DNA of 53,673 nucleotides from an uncultured Eubacteriales bacterium (GTDB lineage: Bacteria; Bacillota; Clostridia; Oscillospirales; CAG-272). Shown here in pieces: positions 25,542-34,259 of the stretch. The first letter of the stretch is position 1. Each line of letters begins with the position of its first letter. Under the pieces are notes generated by a model. That model was not told the DNA's origin. It was given only the letters and a program-made list of their open reading frames with translations, and made no database searches. The stretch is taken from assembly GCA_910586545.1 (NCBI GenBank), contig CAJUIQ010000011.1:1-53673 (forward strand), in the 5' to 3' direction. The translations under genes were made by a program, and so were the position numbers.

Positions 25542-26153
25542 ATGTCCTTTTATCAAAATATTTATAACCTATTAGCCCGGCCCCTGCGTGCTTTCTTCCG
25601 TGTGCAGGTGACAGGGATAGAAAATCTTCCACAGGAACGGGGCTGCATTTTATGCGCCAATCACACCAGCCTGCTGGATGTGCTTATCATTTCGGCGGGA
25701 CTGAATCGGCAGGTACGGTATATGGCAAAAAAAGAACTGTTTAAAATTCCCGTTCTTGGTTCGCTGATTACGGCGTTGGGAGCGTATTCCATAGACAGAG
25801 GCGGCGCCGACGTGGCCTCCATCCGCAAAACGATTCATTTGCTGGAAGAAGGACAGCTTATTGGCATTTTCCCTCAGGGTACCCGTCAGCCAGGCGTAGA
25901 CCCCAAAACTACGGCGGTTAAGCATGGCGTAGGAATGATCGCCTATCACGCCAAATGTGATGTGGTGCCGGTATATATCAAAACAAAGAAAAACAAAGCC
26001 CGCTTTTTTCATAAAACCCATTTGCTGGTAGGAGCACCGATTCCCTATGCGGATATGGCTTTTGAAAAAGGCGGAATGCGGGAGTATAAAGCTGCCACAG
26101 AAAAAATTTTTGCGGCGGTGTGCGCCCTGGATCCAGAGGCGGCAGAGTCATGA
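25542..26153 (+). CDS. plsC: 1-acyl-sn-glycerol-3-phosphate acyltransferase, PlsC type
   Basis: A 203-residue membrane-associated enzyme making phosphatidic acid from lysophosphatidic acid. Motif I NHTSLLD (HX4D) is near residue 43. The acceptor-binding motif reads FPQGTRQ instead of the usual FPEGTR; the Glu to Gln change is unusual and may alter substrate binding. VPVYIKT is the last motif. The ATG at 25542 has GGAGGG 7 bp upstream. The stop overlaps ispH-rpsA by ATGA. Confidence 0.9.
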   Translation: MSFYQNIYNLLARPLRAFFRVQVTGIENLPQERGCILCANHTSLLDVLIISAGLNRQVRYMAKKELFKIPVLGSLITALGAYSIDRGGADVASIRKTIHLLEEGQLIGIFPQGTRQPGVDPKTTAVKHGVGMIAYHAKCDVVPVYIKTKKNKARFFHKTHLLVGAPIPYADMAFEKGGMREYKAATEKIFAAVCALDPEAAES

Positions 26154-28216
26154 AGATACAGGTGGCAAAGCATGCCGGCTTCTGCTTTGGCGTTCGCCGG
26201 GCCACACAGGTGGCGGAAGATGCTCTGAAACAGAAAGGCGGCGCTATATATACGCTTGGGCGGCTTATCCACAATGACGGGTATATAGCCGCGCTTCGCC
26301 AACGCGGCATGGAAGAAATCAGCAGAGAGGATGTCCACGATATTTGCCGCCGCGCTCGTTCTGGAGAAAAGATCACAGTGATTATTCGCGCTCACGGTGA
26401 AATGCAGAAGGTTCTGTCCCAGCTTCTCAACTGCGCGGCAGAGCACAAAAGCCTTACTGTGCTGGACTGCACCTGCCCTTATGTTACAAAGGTGCGCAGG
26501 ATCGCGGCGGAATACAGCGGCGCGAAAAAACTCTTTATTTTAATTGGCGCGGCTGACCATCCCGAAGTGCAGGGAATCATGAGCTGCTGCAAGGGCGAAG
26601 GACTGATTTTTTCCAGCGCTGCCCTTTTGGAAGAATGGATCCATTCCCCTGGAGCTGAAAAATATAAGGATTTCCAGATTAGTGTGGCCGCGCAGACAAC
26701 GCAAAATTTGTCGGAGTGGAAAAAATGTTTGAAAATTATCAAAAAAGTATATACAAATGCTTTGATTTTTGATACAATATGTAATGTTACGGAAGAAAGG
26801 CAGACAGAAGCCGAGCAGCTTGCCGATTCCTCTGATGCAGTTATCGTCATTGGAAGCCGGGGCAGTTCCAATACGGTCAAGCTTTATGAAATCTGCAAAA
26901 AGCGCTGCCACGATACATATCTATGTGAAAATGCAGATTCAACCGGGGATTTGGTCATTCCCCCCCGCTGTAACATCATATCTATTACTGCCGGCGCATC
27001 GACGCCGTTCAGTGTAATACAGGAGGTTAAACAAACAATGAGTGAGCAAATGGAAAACTTTGCTGAAATGCTCGAGCAGACCATGAAAACATTGAATCCG
27101 GGAGATATTGTCGTCGGTGTCGTTACGTCCGTATCCCAGAACGAGATCACACTGGATCTGGGTACAAAAACGACCGGCGTGATTGTACATGACAAGCTGA
27201 CCGACGATCCGTCCGCAAAACTGGATGAAATGTTCAAGATTGGGGACGAGGTTCGTGCAAAGGTTATTAAAATCAGCGACATCGAGGGAATTGCTACCCT
27301 TGACAAATTAAAAGTGGATTCTGAGCAGAATTGGCATGAGATTGTGGCAAAATATGAGTCCGGAGAAATCGTTGAAGGAAAAATTGTTGACTGCGTAAAA
27401 GGCGGTCTGATTATTTCCATTCAATCTGTCCGTGTATTCATCCCCGCTTCCCTTTCCGGTGTTCCCAAAAACGCAGGCCCCGATGCGCTGCAGGCACTGG
27501 TAGGTACCATGCAGAAAGTAAAAATTATCGAAATTAAAGAAGATAGAAAGCGCGCGTTTGCTTCTATCCGCGCCGTGCTTGCTGAAGAAAGACGGGAAAA
27601 GGAAGAGGCATTCTGGAACCAGGTAGAAGTCGGACAAATTTACGAGGGCCCTGTAAAGAGCCTGACCAGCTATGGTGCATTCGTAGACTTGGGCGGCGTA
27701 GACGGTATGGTACATACCAGCGAACTGTCCTGGAGGCGGATCCGTCACCCTTCCGAAATTGTTTCTCAGGGCGATGTAATCAAAGTGTATGTTAAGGCAC
27801 TGGACCGGGAAAAGGGCAGAATCTCTCTTGGATACAAGACTGAAGATACTGATCCCTGGTTCATCTTCAACCAGAAATACAACGTGGGCGATACTGCCAG
27901 CGTGAAAATCGTTTCTCTGATGCCTTTTGGTGCATTTGCAGAAGTGGTTCCCGGCGCCGACGGACTGATTCATATCAGCCAGATTGCAGATCACAAGATC
28001 GAAACCCCCGCAGAAGTGCTGAAGGTTGGCGATATTGTGGACGCGAAAGTGATTGCCATTGATGACGAGAACCGGAAGATCAGTCTTTCTATGCGTGCGC
28101 TTCTTGAGGAGAAAAAAGAAGCGGAAGAGCAGGGCGATGCAGCAGATCTGGAGGAAAGTGCAGTAGTATATTCTACCGACAATCCTCAGAGCTTTGCCGA
28201 AGTAGACGCTGAATAA
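26150..28216 (+). CDS. ispH-rpsA: IspH (HMBPP reductase) fused to ribosomal protein S1
   Basis: A 688-residue fusion. Residues 1-285 are 4-hydroxy-3-methylbut-2-enyl diphosphate reductase, last step of the MEP isoprenoid pathway. The three Fe-S cysteines are in HAGFCFGVRRA, DCTCPYVTKV and DTICNVTEERQ; LIHN, RAHG and AAQTTQNLSEW are also present. From about 305 there are four S1 RNA-binding domains, each beginning in the manner of GDIVVGVVTSV, GEIVEGKIVDCV, GQIYEGPVKSLTSYGAFVDL or GDTASVKIVSLMPFGAFAEV. This fusion is known in Clostridia. The reading frame has no break at the joint (27000-27060), although an internal ATG at 27038 after an AGGAGG site could give a free S1-like protein. Confidence 0.96.
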   Translation: MKIQVAKHAGFCFGVRRATQVAEDALKQKGGAIYTLGRLIHNDGYIAALRQRGMEEISREDVHDICRRARSGEKITVIIRAHGEMQKVLSQLLNCAAEHKSLTVLDCTCPYVTKVRRIAAEYSGAKKLFILIGAADHPEVQGIMSCCKGEGLIFSSAALLEEWIHSPGAEKYKDFQISVAAQTTQNLSEWKKCLKIIKKVYTNALIFDTICNVTEERQTEAEQLADSSDAVIVIGSRGSSNTVKLYEICKKRCHDTYLCENADSTGDLVIPPRCNIISITAGASTPFSVIQEVKQTMSEQMENFAEMLEQTMKTLNPGDIVVGVVTSVSQNEITLDLGTKTTGVIVHDKLTDDPSAKLDEMFKIGDEVRAKVIKISDIEGIATLDKLKVDSEQNWHEIVAKYESGEIVEGKIVDCVKGGLIISIQSVRVFIPASLSGVPKNAGPDALQALVGTMQKVKIIEIKEDRKRAFASIRAVLAEERREKEEAFWNQVEVGQIYEGPVKSLTSYGAFVDLGGVDGMVHTSELSWRRIRHPSEIVSQGDVIKVYVKALDREKGRISLGYKTEDTDPWFIFNQKYNVGDTASVKIVSLMPFGAFAEVVPGADGLIHISQIADHKIETPAEVLKVGDIVDAKVIAIDDENRKISLSMRALLEEKKEAEEQGDAADLEESAVVYSTDNPQSFAEVDAE

Positions 28217-28226
28217 AGTATTAAAT

Positions 28227-28260
28227 AAAAAACCTGCAGGATAACCTGCAGGTTTTTTTA
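28227..28260 (+). terminator. terminator after ispH-rpsA
   Basis: A 10-bp stem AACCTGCAGG/CCTGCAGGTT with loop ATAA is followed by TTTTTTT. Confidence 0.92.
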
Positions 28261-28320
28261 TACTTTTTCACGGATTATCCGCCGTTAGAGAGGAGAGATA
28301 ATCCGCTATCTGAGGACTTT

Positions 28321-29394
28321 TTACGATTCTTCCTCAATAAGGAGCGAGGCAAATCCATCCGTATAGCGAATTGTCCCCTCCGCATCGATCCAGGCTGCTT
28401 CCACATCGTCCAGTTCCTCCACCAGCGCTCTGCCCTGATCATAGGACATATTAAATACGGCTGTAGAAAGGGCGTCCGCCATTCCGCCATCTTTGCAGAT
28501 GATAGATACGGAAACAAAGTAGTTTTCCGGTCTTAGCGTCTTGGGATGGATGATATGATGATAGCGTACTCCGTCTACAGTATAATATCGCTGATAGGAT
28601 CCGCTGGTCACAAGCGATAAATCCGTCAAGGCAACACGGCAAATAGTAGCGTCATGCGCTCCAAGATCGGGGTTTTGAATACCTGCGGTCCAAGGGGACC
28701 CGTCCGCCTTTGTTCCAATCGTGCGCACATTCCCTCCAACGCTAAAAGCCAAATGATTCCAACCCATTTCCTGTGCGGCCTTGGCAGCCATTTCTGTAGC
28801 ATATCCCTTAGCAATGGAACCAACGTCCAGCCGCATCTGCGGATCCGATAAATACACCGTTCCGGCATCCCGGTCGATAATAATAGAAGATATATCCATA
28901 TGCTGTGCGGCGGATTCCAATTCCTGCTGCTCCGGCAAAACCGCATTTTCTGGATCGTCTGCTCCCGCATCTCTGTATGTATGCCATACAGAAAGCACGC
29001 CCCCCATAGCAATATTTGTCATTCCCTGGGTCAGACTGTACATTTCAATGCTGTACTCCAGCAAATCCATAATACGTTCATCCACGGGTACAGGCCGCAA
29101 ACCTGCGTTGTCGTTTACAGTTTTCAAGTTATTGATTCCATCATAATCGTGATAGATATCATATAGCTGGTGATACTGCTCTAAAATCTGCAATAGCTGA
29201 TCCGCCTTTTCATCAAAGACTTCTTTGGACACATCAAATCCGGTTAGTACTGTGACCGTATCAAATAAATCAAAAGAAGTGCGGGAATACCGGTTCAGCT
29301 CCACATCCTTATCCTTTCCGCCAGCGCTGCATCCGAACAAAACAAATAGCAGAACCAAGGCAGTTAGCAGGGCAATGTGCCTTTTTATTTGCAT
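28321..29394 (-). CDS. apbE: ApbE-type FAD:protein FMN transferase lipoprotein
   Basis: A 357-residue lipoprotein (lipobox LFGCS) that joins FMN to threonine or serine of exported flavoproteins. Conserved motifs are FDLFDTV at the start, NIAMGGV, RLDVGSIAKGYATE (near 195), VGGNVRTIG, YHHIIHPKT and GGMADALSTAVFNM with the Mg-binding Asp. It follows the repeated-domain lipoprotein in the same direction, 81 bp downstream, so that protein is its probable target or partner. The PplA-ApbE pair of flavin-based extracellular electron transfer is a precedent. Confidence 0.93.
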   Translation of the reverse strand: MQIKRHIALLTALVLLFVLFGCSAGGKDKDVELNRYSRTSFDLFDTVTVLTGFDVSKEVFDEKADQLLQILEQYHQLYDIYHDYDGINNLKTVNDNAGLRPVPVDERIMDLLEYSIEMYSLTQGMTNIAMGGVLSVWHTYRDAGADDPENAVLPEQQELESAAQHMDISSIIIDRDAGTVYLSDPQMRLDVGSIAKGYATEMAAKAAQEMGWNHLAFSVGGNVRTIGTKADGSPWTAGIQNPDLGAHDATICRVALTDLSLVTSGSYQRYYTVDGVRYHHIIHPKTLRPENYFVSVSIICKDGGMADALSTAVFNMSYDQGRALVEELDDVEAAWIDAEGTIRYTDGFASLLIEEES

Positions 29395-29437
29395 TGTATA
29401 TCTTCCCCTGACATTTCATATCCTGTTGAAAATGTGC

Positions 29438-29463
29438 AGGGATCCTGCTTATGCGGGATCCCT
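29438..29463 (-). other. intercistronic hairpin between the lipoprotein and apbE
   Basis: AGGGATCC pairs with GGATCCCT across a 10-base loop. No T-run follows on either strand, so it is more likely an mRNA stability or partial attenuation element than a full terminator. Confidence 0.5.
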
Positions 29464-29475
29464 ACCTATCGTCAC

Positions 29476-30537
29476 TTATTTTTCCAGTGCCTTTTCCAAT
29501 GCGGCAACCCACTTGTCAATTCCAACGGTACAACCTGCATAAAGATCTGCGTCCTTAGCAACCATTTTTCCGCTGTCGTTTTGCTGGGTTTCAATACCGG
29601 AAGCCTCGTCCAGCGTTTTGCCAACAACATAGTCTGCAAAAGCCGCCGCCTGCTCATACCACTCCTTACCGATACCGGAGATGTCCTTCATGCCATAGCC
29701 TTCCTTCACTTCCCGCTTGGAACCACTAAACTTGACCTCTCCAATCGCGCCGTCCGCACCAAAGGCAATCTTTGGCTCGATAACATCCACACAGCAAGCC
29801 AAAACTTTGCCGTCGTCCTCTACAACAGCGGTAAAGGTTGTGTACATAGCGGCCAGTCCGTCTGCTTCGTCGGAAGCATCCTTAGAAGAAGCGTCGTCTG
29901 TTACCGCTGCAAACTGCAACTTCGGATTGCTGGTAGACTGAAAATCGTATGCCTGATCATCCTTGCAGGCCTTTTCCACCGCCTGGATCATCTCCGTTAC
30001 GCCAATTGTACAGCCGGCATACAAATCTTCATCTGCAGCTACCTGCGCGCCAGCGTCATTTGTCTCCGTTTTAATAGCGGAAACTTCGTCGCCGGTCATT
30101 CCCTTTACATATCCGGCGAAAAAGTCTGCCTGTTCGTTCCATTCCTTACCGATGCCGGAAATGTCCTTCATATTGTAGTCAGAACCCATCTCCTGCTTGG
30201 TCCGATAGGTTTGTCCCTTCTCAGCGACCCCATCTGCTACAGACATTTTATTCTGCACTGTGTCAATGTAGCAGTCAACGATTTTTCCGCTCTCGTCTGT
30301 AATAACAGCTGCAATGGTTGCTTCAACCTGCGCAGTACCATCCTTTGACTTTTCGGTGTTTACCTGCACGCCCATACCCAGCTTGTATGCGCCGCTGTCA
30401 CCAGCCGTATTATCCGTAACTTTGGCGGTATCATCGGCAGCGGAGGTGTCTTTGCCCTCCTCATTTTTGTCGCTGCAGCCGGCAAATATAGCAACGGTCA
30501 ACAGCAGAACCAAAAATACTGAAAGAAATTTTTTCAT
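29476..30537 (-). CDS. lipoprotein with two repeated domains, putative flavoprotein partner of ApbE
   Basis: A 353-residue lipoprotein (lipobox FAGCS) with an acidic, Ala- and Thr-rich linker after the anchor. It contains two copies of a domain of about 140 residues. Each copy has MKDISGIGKEW, then EQADFFAGYV or EQAAAFADYV, and ends with DLYAGCTIGV or DLYAGCTVGI. The copies lie at about 50-215 and 220-353. Related proteins occur beside apbE in Clostridia. No clear ApbE target motif (Asp-x-Ser/Thr-Gly-Ala-Ser/Thr) was found; the nearest is DSGAY close to the anchor. A perfect AGGAGG precedes the ATG. Function is unknown; a role in electron transfer outside the membrane is an inference from context. 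Confidence 0.7.
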   Translation of the reverse strand: MKKFLSVFLVLLLTVAIFAGCSDKNEEGKDTSAADDTAKVTDNTAGDSGAYKLGMGVQVNTEKSKDGTAQVEATIAAVITDESGKIVDCYIDTVQNKMSVADGVAEKGQTYRTKQEMGSDYNMKDISGIGKEWNEQADFFAGYVKGMTGDEVSAIKTETNDAGAQVAADEDLYAGCTIGVTEMIQAVEKACKDDQAYDFQSTSNPKLQFAAVTDDASSKDASDEADGLAAMYTTFTAVVEDDGKVLACCVDVIEPKIAFGADGAIGEVKFSGSKREVKEGYGMKDISGIGKEWYEQAAAFADYVVGKTLDEASGIETQQNDSGKMVAKDADLYAGCTVGIDKWVAALEKALEK

Positions 30538-30624
30538 GTGCTTAGTCCTCCTAAAATGAAATATTATATATATATTAACCACGCCGGAAAAAAACATACT
30601 ATTTTCCAGCGCGATTGCGCGCAA

Positions 30625-32847
30625 TTACGACTTCTTCTGTAAAATGATAAATTGCAGCCCCTGCCGTTCTATCTCTCCCAAAATCGGTGCGCCTTCTTCT
30701 ACGCAAAGCGTGGTAGTTCCTTCTACAGAGTCAGCAGCTATTTTCGTAATTTCCACAGGAAGCGTCAACTGTGCAAGACTTGCACAGCCTGCAAATACCT
30801 TGCTGTCTAGCGCAGAAAGCGTATGCGGCAGCTGTACATTCTCCAATGCAGCACAACCCTCGAATGCACCAAAACCCAGTTCGGTAAGTCCTTCTCCAAG
30901 GATTACAGACTGCAGAGAGTCGCAATCTGCAAACGCATACATACCAATCAACGCGGCCGCACCGGTGTGGATGCTCTTAAGAGCACACCCTCGAAAGGCG
31001 CTCGCTTCAATCTTATCGACCGTTGCAGGCACAGTATAATTTTGATTTTGCAGCCCACAGGGATAAAGAATCAAAGTTTCCCCGTCTGCAGAAAACAATA
31101 CGCCGCTGCGTACGGAATATAGGGAATCATATCCTGAGGTTCGGATATCCACCAAAGCGGTACAGCCGGAAAACATCCCCGCCGATATCTGAGCAGAAAC
31201 AAACAAACCCAGCGACTGCAGCCGTTCCATATTCGCAAAGGCGCCGTCCCCAACAAAAGTCACGCTTTTTGGAATATCTAAATACTGCACGGAACTGCAG
31301 CTCTGGAAAGTATTTTCTCCAATAGACTGCAAAGAGGACGGCAGCGTTATTTTTTCCAGAGCAGTACAGCCGGAAAATGCGTTGTCCCCAATGGACAGGA
31401 CGCCATACGGAATATTTGCATGCAAAAGTCCTATGCAGTTTTGAAAAGCGCCCTCCTCCACAGACTGTATTCCTTCCGGAATAGATGCATCTTTTAATCC
31501 TATACAGCCACTGAAAAAATTGGCTGGAATCGATACGGCGTCCGTCGGAAGCGTATATTCCACAAGGGCGGTGCAGTCCGCAAATACCCCTTTGCCAAGG
31601 GTTTCCGTATTGCTTGGTATATGAACCTCGGTAAGCGCGCTACAGCCCGCATATGCCTCGTCTCCAATATGCAGTATTTGACTGCTGATACCAGTGCTCT
31701 CAAGCGCCGTACATCCAGCAAACAAACGCGGGGGGATTGTTGACGCACCTTTCGGCAAGGGCGGAGACTGCAGGGAAACACAATTTAGAAAAACACCTTC
31801 CGAAAGTGTGGTACCCTCATTTTCATATGTCACCTCTGTCAAAGACGCACATTCTGCGAACAACTCTTTTCCAAGGGTAAGCACTTTCCCGCCAAAAGCA
31901 GCGCGTTCCAATGCAGTACAGCCGGCAAATGCCCGCTCTCCCACACTTAGGCAGTTCATTTCCAATTCCGTAACAGAAGTACATCCCTGAAAAGCGCTCT
32001 CTCCAACGGATCCTGCATCAGAAATGACAATCTGTGTAAGGGAGGAACAATTTTCAAAGGCACTCTGTCCGACTTTAGATACTACAGCAAAAAGACAGAG
32101 AGCACCGCGCATAGAACTGCAATTCTGAAAAGCACAAGTGCCGATAGACGTTACCTGCTCCCCAAAGGGAAAAGTGGTAAGCGCCGCACAGTCCTGAAAA
32201 GCATATGCGCCGATGTGAACAAGCGCTTCTGCTGCGGCAACATCGGTAAGAGACACGCATCCGTCAAAAGCGCCGTAAGATATCTCCTCAACGCCACCTA
32301 AATCAATCCCAGTAAGACCGGTGCAGCCCTCGAAGGCCCGCACGCCAATCCAGGGCACATCTGTGCCCACTATCAGTTCTGTAATTTCCGCCATATGGGC
32401 AAATCCCTCGTCCGCAATGCCCTCAACGGTTTTCCCATCAAAGATATCAGGAATGATGATAGTCCCCGGCACGTTGCCGCTATAATCCGCATTATAGGAG
32501 AGCATTCCCTCGGAAAGCGACAGCCATGGGGCCTCCTTCCCAGTCAGCGCAACGGTTTGATCTGCCGCCTTTTCGCCGGAAAACAAATTTCCAAACCGTA
32601 GGGACAATGCAGCAGCCCCTGCCAGTACAAACAAAACACATCCGATGATCAGCCAAAGCTGACGTCTGGCGGCACGGCGTACTGTGTTATCCGTCGCGAG
32701 CGACGCAGAGGGAAGCTGTCCTCCCCCGCTTTTTTCCCCAATAGGATCTCGCTGTGCCTTTTCCATCCGGGCCTGGAGCGCAGCGGCGTCCAAATCCTTC
32801 AGGGAGCCTGGAACTTCCCTTTCCTCTCCATTTGTGTGTTGTCCCAC
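30625..32847 (-). CDS. BspA-type leucine-rich repeat membrane protein
   Basis: A 740-residue protein. A cytoplasmic segment of about 60 residues precedes one membrane segment (LWLIIGCVLFVLAGAAALSL). Most of the rest (from about 115 to 700) consists of more than 20 repeats of about 23 residues of the LRR_5/BspA type, with a pattern like I-G-x-x-A-F-x-x-C-x-x-L-x-x-I/V-x-I/L-P. It should lie outside the cell and bind proteins or host material. Two GTG codons are possible starts; the one at 32847 is preferred because AAAGGAG is 8 bp upstream, while the GTG at 32856 overlaps that site. It is the first gene before the lipoprotein and apbE. Confidence 0.85.
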   Translation of the reverse strand: MGQHTNGEEREVPGSLKDLDAAALQARMEKAQRDPIGEKSGGGQLPSASLATDNTVRRAARRQLWLIIGCVLFVLAGAAALSLRFGNLFSGEKAADQTVALTGKEAPWLSLSEGMLSYNADYSGNVPGTIIIPDIFDGKTVEGIADEGFAHMAEITELIVGTDVPWIGVRAFEGCTGLTGIDLGGVEEISYGAFDGCVSLTDVAAAEALVHIGAYAFQDCAALTTFPFGEQVTSIGTCAFQNCSSMRGALCLFAVVSKVGQSAFENCSSLTQIVISDAGSVGESAFQGCTSVTELEMNCLSVGERAFAGCTALERAAFGGKVLTLGKELFAECASLTEVTYENEGTTLSEGVFLNCVSLQSPPLPKGASTIPPRLFAGCTALESTGISSQILHIGDEAYAGCSALTEVHIPSNTETLGKGVFADCTALVEYTLPTDAVSIPANFFSGCIGLKDASIPEGIQSVEEGAFQNCIGLLHANIPYGVLSIGDNAFSGCTALEKITLPSSLQSIGENTFQSCSSVQYLDIPKSVTFVGDGAFANMERLQSLGLFVSAQISAGMFSGCTALVDIRTSGYDSLYSVRSGVLFSADGETLILYPCGLQNQNYTVPATVDKIEASAFRGCALKSIHTGAAALIGMYAFADCDSLQSVILGEGLTELGFGAFEGCAALENVQLPHTLSALDSKVFAGCASLAQLTLPVEITKIAADSVEGTTTLCVEEGAPILGEIERQGLQFIILQKKS

Positions 32848-32887
32848 GGGAAGCACTCCTTTCCAAGCAGAAATCCTTCTTATGTAT

Positions 32888-32916
32888 ATGATAGCACACC
32901 TTTATATAAAACTCAA
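32888..32916 (-). promoter_or_regulatory. promoter of the LRR protein gene
   Basis: TTGAGT (32916-32911) and TATCAT (32893-32888) on the minus strand, 17 bp apart, 41 bp before the GTG start. Confidence 0.6.
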
Positions 32917-32968
32917 GAGGGCAAAATGGTTTAGATGAATCAAATTTCAAAAATTTTCCTCGTATCTC

Positions 32969-32997
32969 TTGCAAAGAGATACATAAAACGGTAAAAT
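32969..32997 (+). promoter_or_regulatory. promoter of the Gfo/Idh/MocA gene
   Basis: TTGCAA (32969-32974) and TAAAAT (32992-32997) are 17 bp apart. Two small hairpins follow in the leader (CGTGC/GCACG at 33012-33025 and CCGCG/CGCGG at 33043-33055), the second next to the GGAGGGAGG ribosome binding site. Confidence 0.6.
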
Positions 32998-33063
32998 AGC
33001 TATAAAATAAGCGTGCTGAGGCACGTGTCTTTTGGAAATCCGCGATTCGCGGAGGGAGGCGTT

Positions 33064-34128
33064 ATGTCTAAAATTAAAGTTGCTGTGATTGGATGCGGTT
33101 GTATTGCGCGGTCGGCTCATATTCCCTGCTATATAGAAGCGCAGGATGCTGAAATTAAGTACTTTTGTGATGTGATCCCGGAAAAGGCTCAGGCTTGTGT
33201 GGACGAATATGGCTGCGGCACTGCCATCACTGACTACAAAACCGCGCTTCAGGACCCGGAAGTCGAGGCGGTTTCCATATGCACGCCCAACCTGATGCAC
33301 AGCGTAATTTCCATAGACGCTATGCGGGCCGGCAAGCATGTTCTTTGTGAAAAGCCCGCTGCCCGCATCTACAGTGAAGCGCTGGAGATGCAGAGGGTGC
33401 AAAAAGAGACTGGCAAGGTACTGAATATCGGCGTGGTGTGTCGTTTCCATGAAGCGGTGAATCAAGTGCGTCAGCGGATTTTGGACGGCGAACTTGGCGA
33501 AATCTATCACGTATTCATCAATTTTCGCGCGCATAGAACCATTCCCGGCATCGGCGGCGCGTTTACCACCAAGGCTATATCCGGCGGTGGCGTACTCATC
33601 GACTGGGGTGTACATCGTCTGGATCAGGTTTTATACTGCGTAGGCGATCCGGACCCGATTTCCGTATCCGGTGCAGCCTATTCCAAGTTAGGCAAGGATA
33701 TAAAGAATTATGTATACCGGAGTATGTGGAGCGAATCCACGCGGGACGTAAATGGAACCTATGATGTGGAAGACTCAGTATCTGCTTTTATTCGTACCAC
33801 CGGCCCGGTAATCACCCTAGAGGGAGCATGGGCGCAGAATATTGAAGAGGAAGAGCAATATCTGGACTTCATCGGTACAAAAGCGGGAATCCGTCTGCAG
33901 TACTGCGGGAACTACAAAATATACGGTGTGCGGGATGGGGAACTGTTTACAGAAGAAGTGGAAGTGCCGGAAATCAGCATGTTCCAGCGGGAAATCGATG
34001 CATTTTTGCGGTGTGTACGTACCGGAGAAAAGGAACGCTCTCACATCGATTACGCCATCAAGACATCTAAAATCATGGAAGGAATTTACGAGTCTTCAAA
34101 CCGCGGCAAAGAAGTTGTGTTTGATTGA
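33064..34128 (+). CDS. Gfo/Idh/MocA-family oxidoreductase
   Basis: A 354-residue NAD(P)-dependent dehydrogenase. The Rossmann motif is VAVIGCGCIARSAHI; the cofactor and catalytic motif is HVLCEKPAA (residue about 95-103, with the usual EKP); GGGVLIDWGVHRLDQVLYCVG is the HxxD-type motif of the C-terminal domain. Members act on sugars, inositols or related polyols; the substrate is not predictable here. It forms a unit alone. The ATG at 33064 with GGAGGGAGG upstream is chosen over one at 33013. Confidence 0.9.
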   Translation: MSKIKVAVIGCGCIARSAHIPCYIEAQDAEIKYFCDVIPEKAQACVDEYGCGTAITDYKTALQDPEVEAVSICTPNLMHSVISIDAMRAGKHVLCEKPAARIYSEALEMQRVQKETGKVLNIGVVCRFHEAVNQVRQRILDGELGEIYHVFINFRAHRTIPGIGGAFTTKAISGGGVLIDWGVHRLDQVLYCVGDPDPISVSGAAYSKLGKDIKNYVYRSMWSESTRDVNGTYDVEDSVSAFIRTTGPVITLEGAWAQNIEEEEQYLDFIGTKAGIRLQYCGNYKIYGVRDGELFTEEVEVPEISMFQREIDAFLRCVRTGEKERSHIDYAIKTSKIMEGIYESSNRGKEVVFD

Positions 34129-34170
34129 TTGGAAGACAAGTTATTTTTTCTTCCGTCAAGACGAAGTTTT

Positions 34171-34200
34171 GCCCCCCTCATCAGAGAGGGGGGCTTTCTT
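34171..34200 (+). terminator. terminator of the oxidoreductase gene
   Basis: A 9-bp stem GCCCCCCTC/GAGGGGGGC followed by TTTCTT. Confidence 0.85.
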
Positions 34201-34227
34201 ATGAATAAGTGTCTTACAAAATACAAA

Positions 34228-34259
34228 TAAAGAAACAGGCCAAAAGGCCTGTTTCTTTC
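34228..34259 (-). terminator. terminator of the recA-to-mnmG gene series
   Basis: A 13-bp stem AAAGAAACAGGCC/GGCCTGTTTCTTT overlaps the mnmG stop codon and faces the oxidoreductase terminator. Confidence 0.88.
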
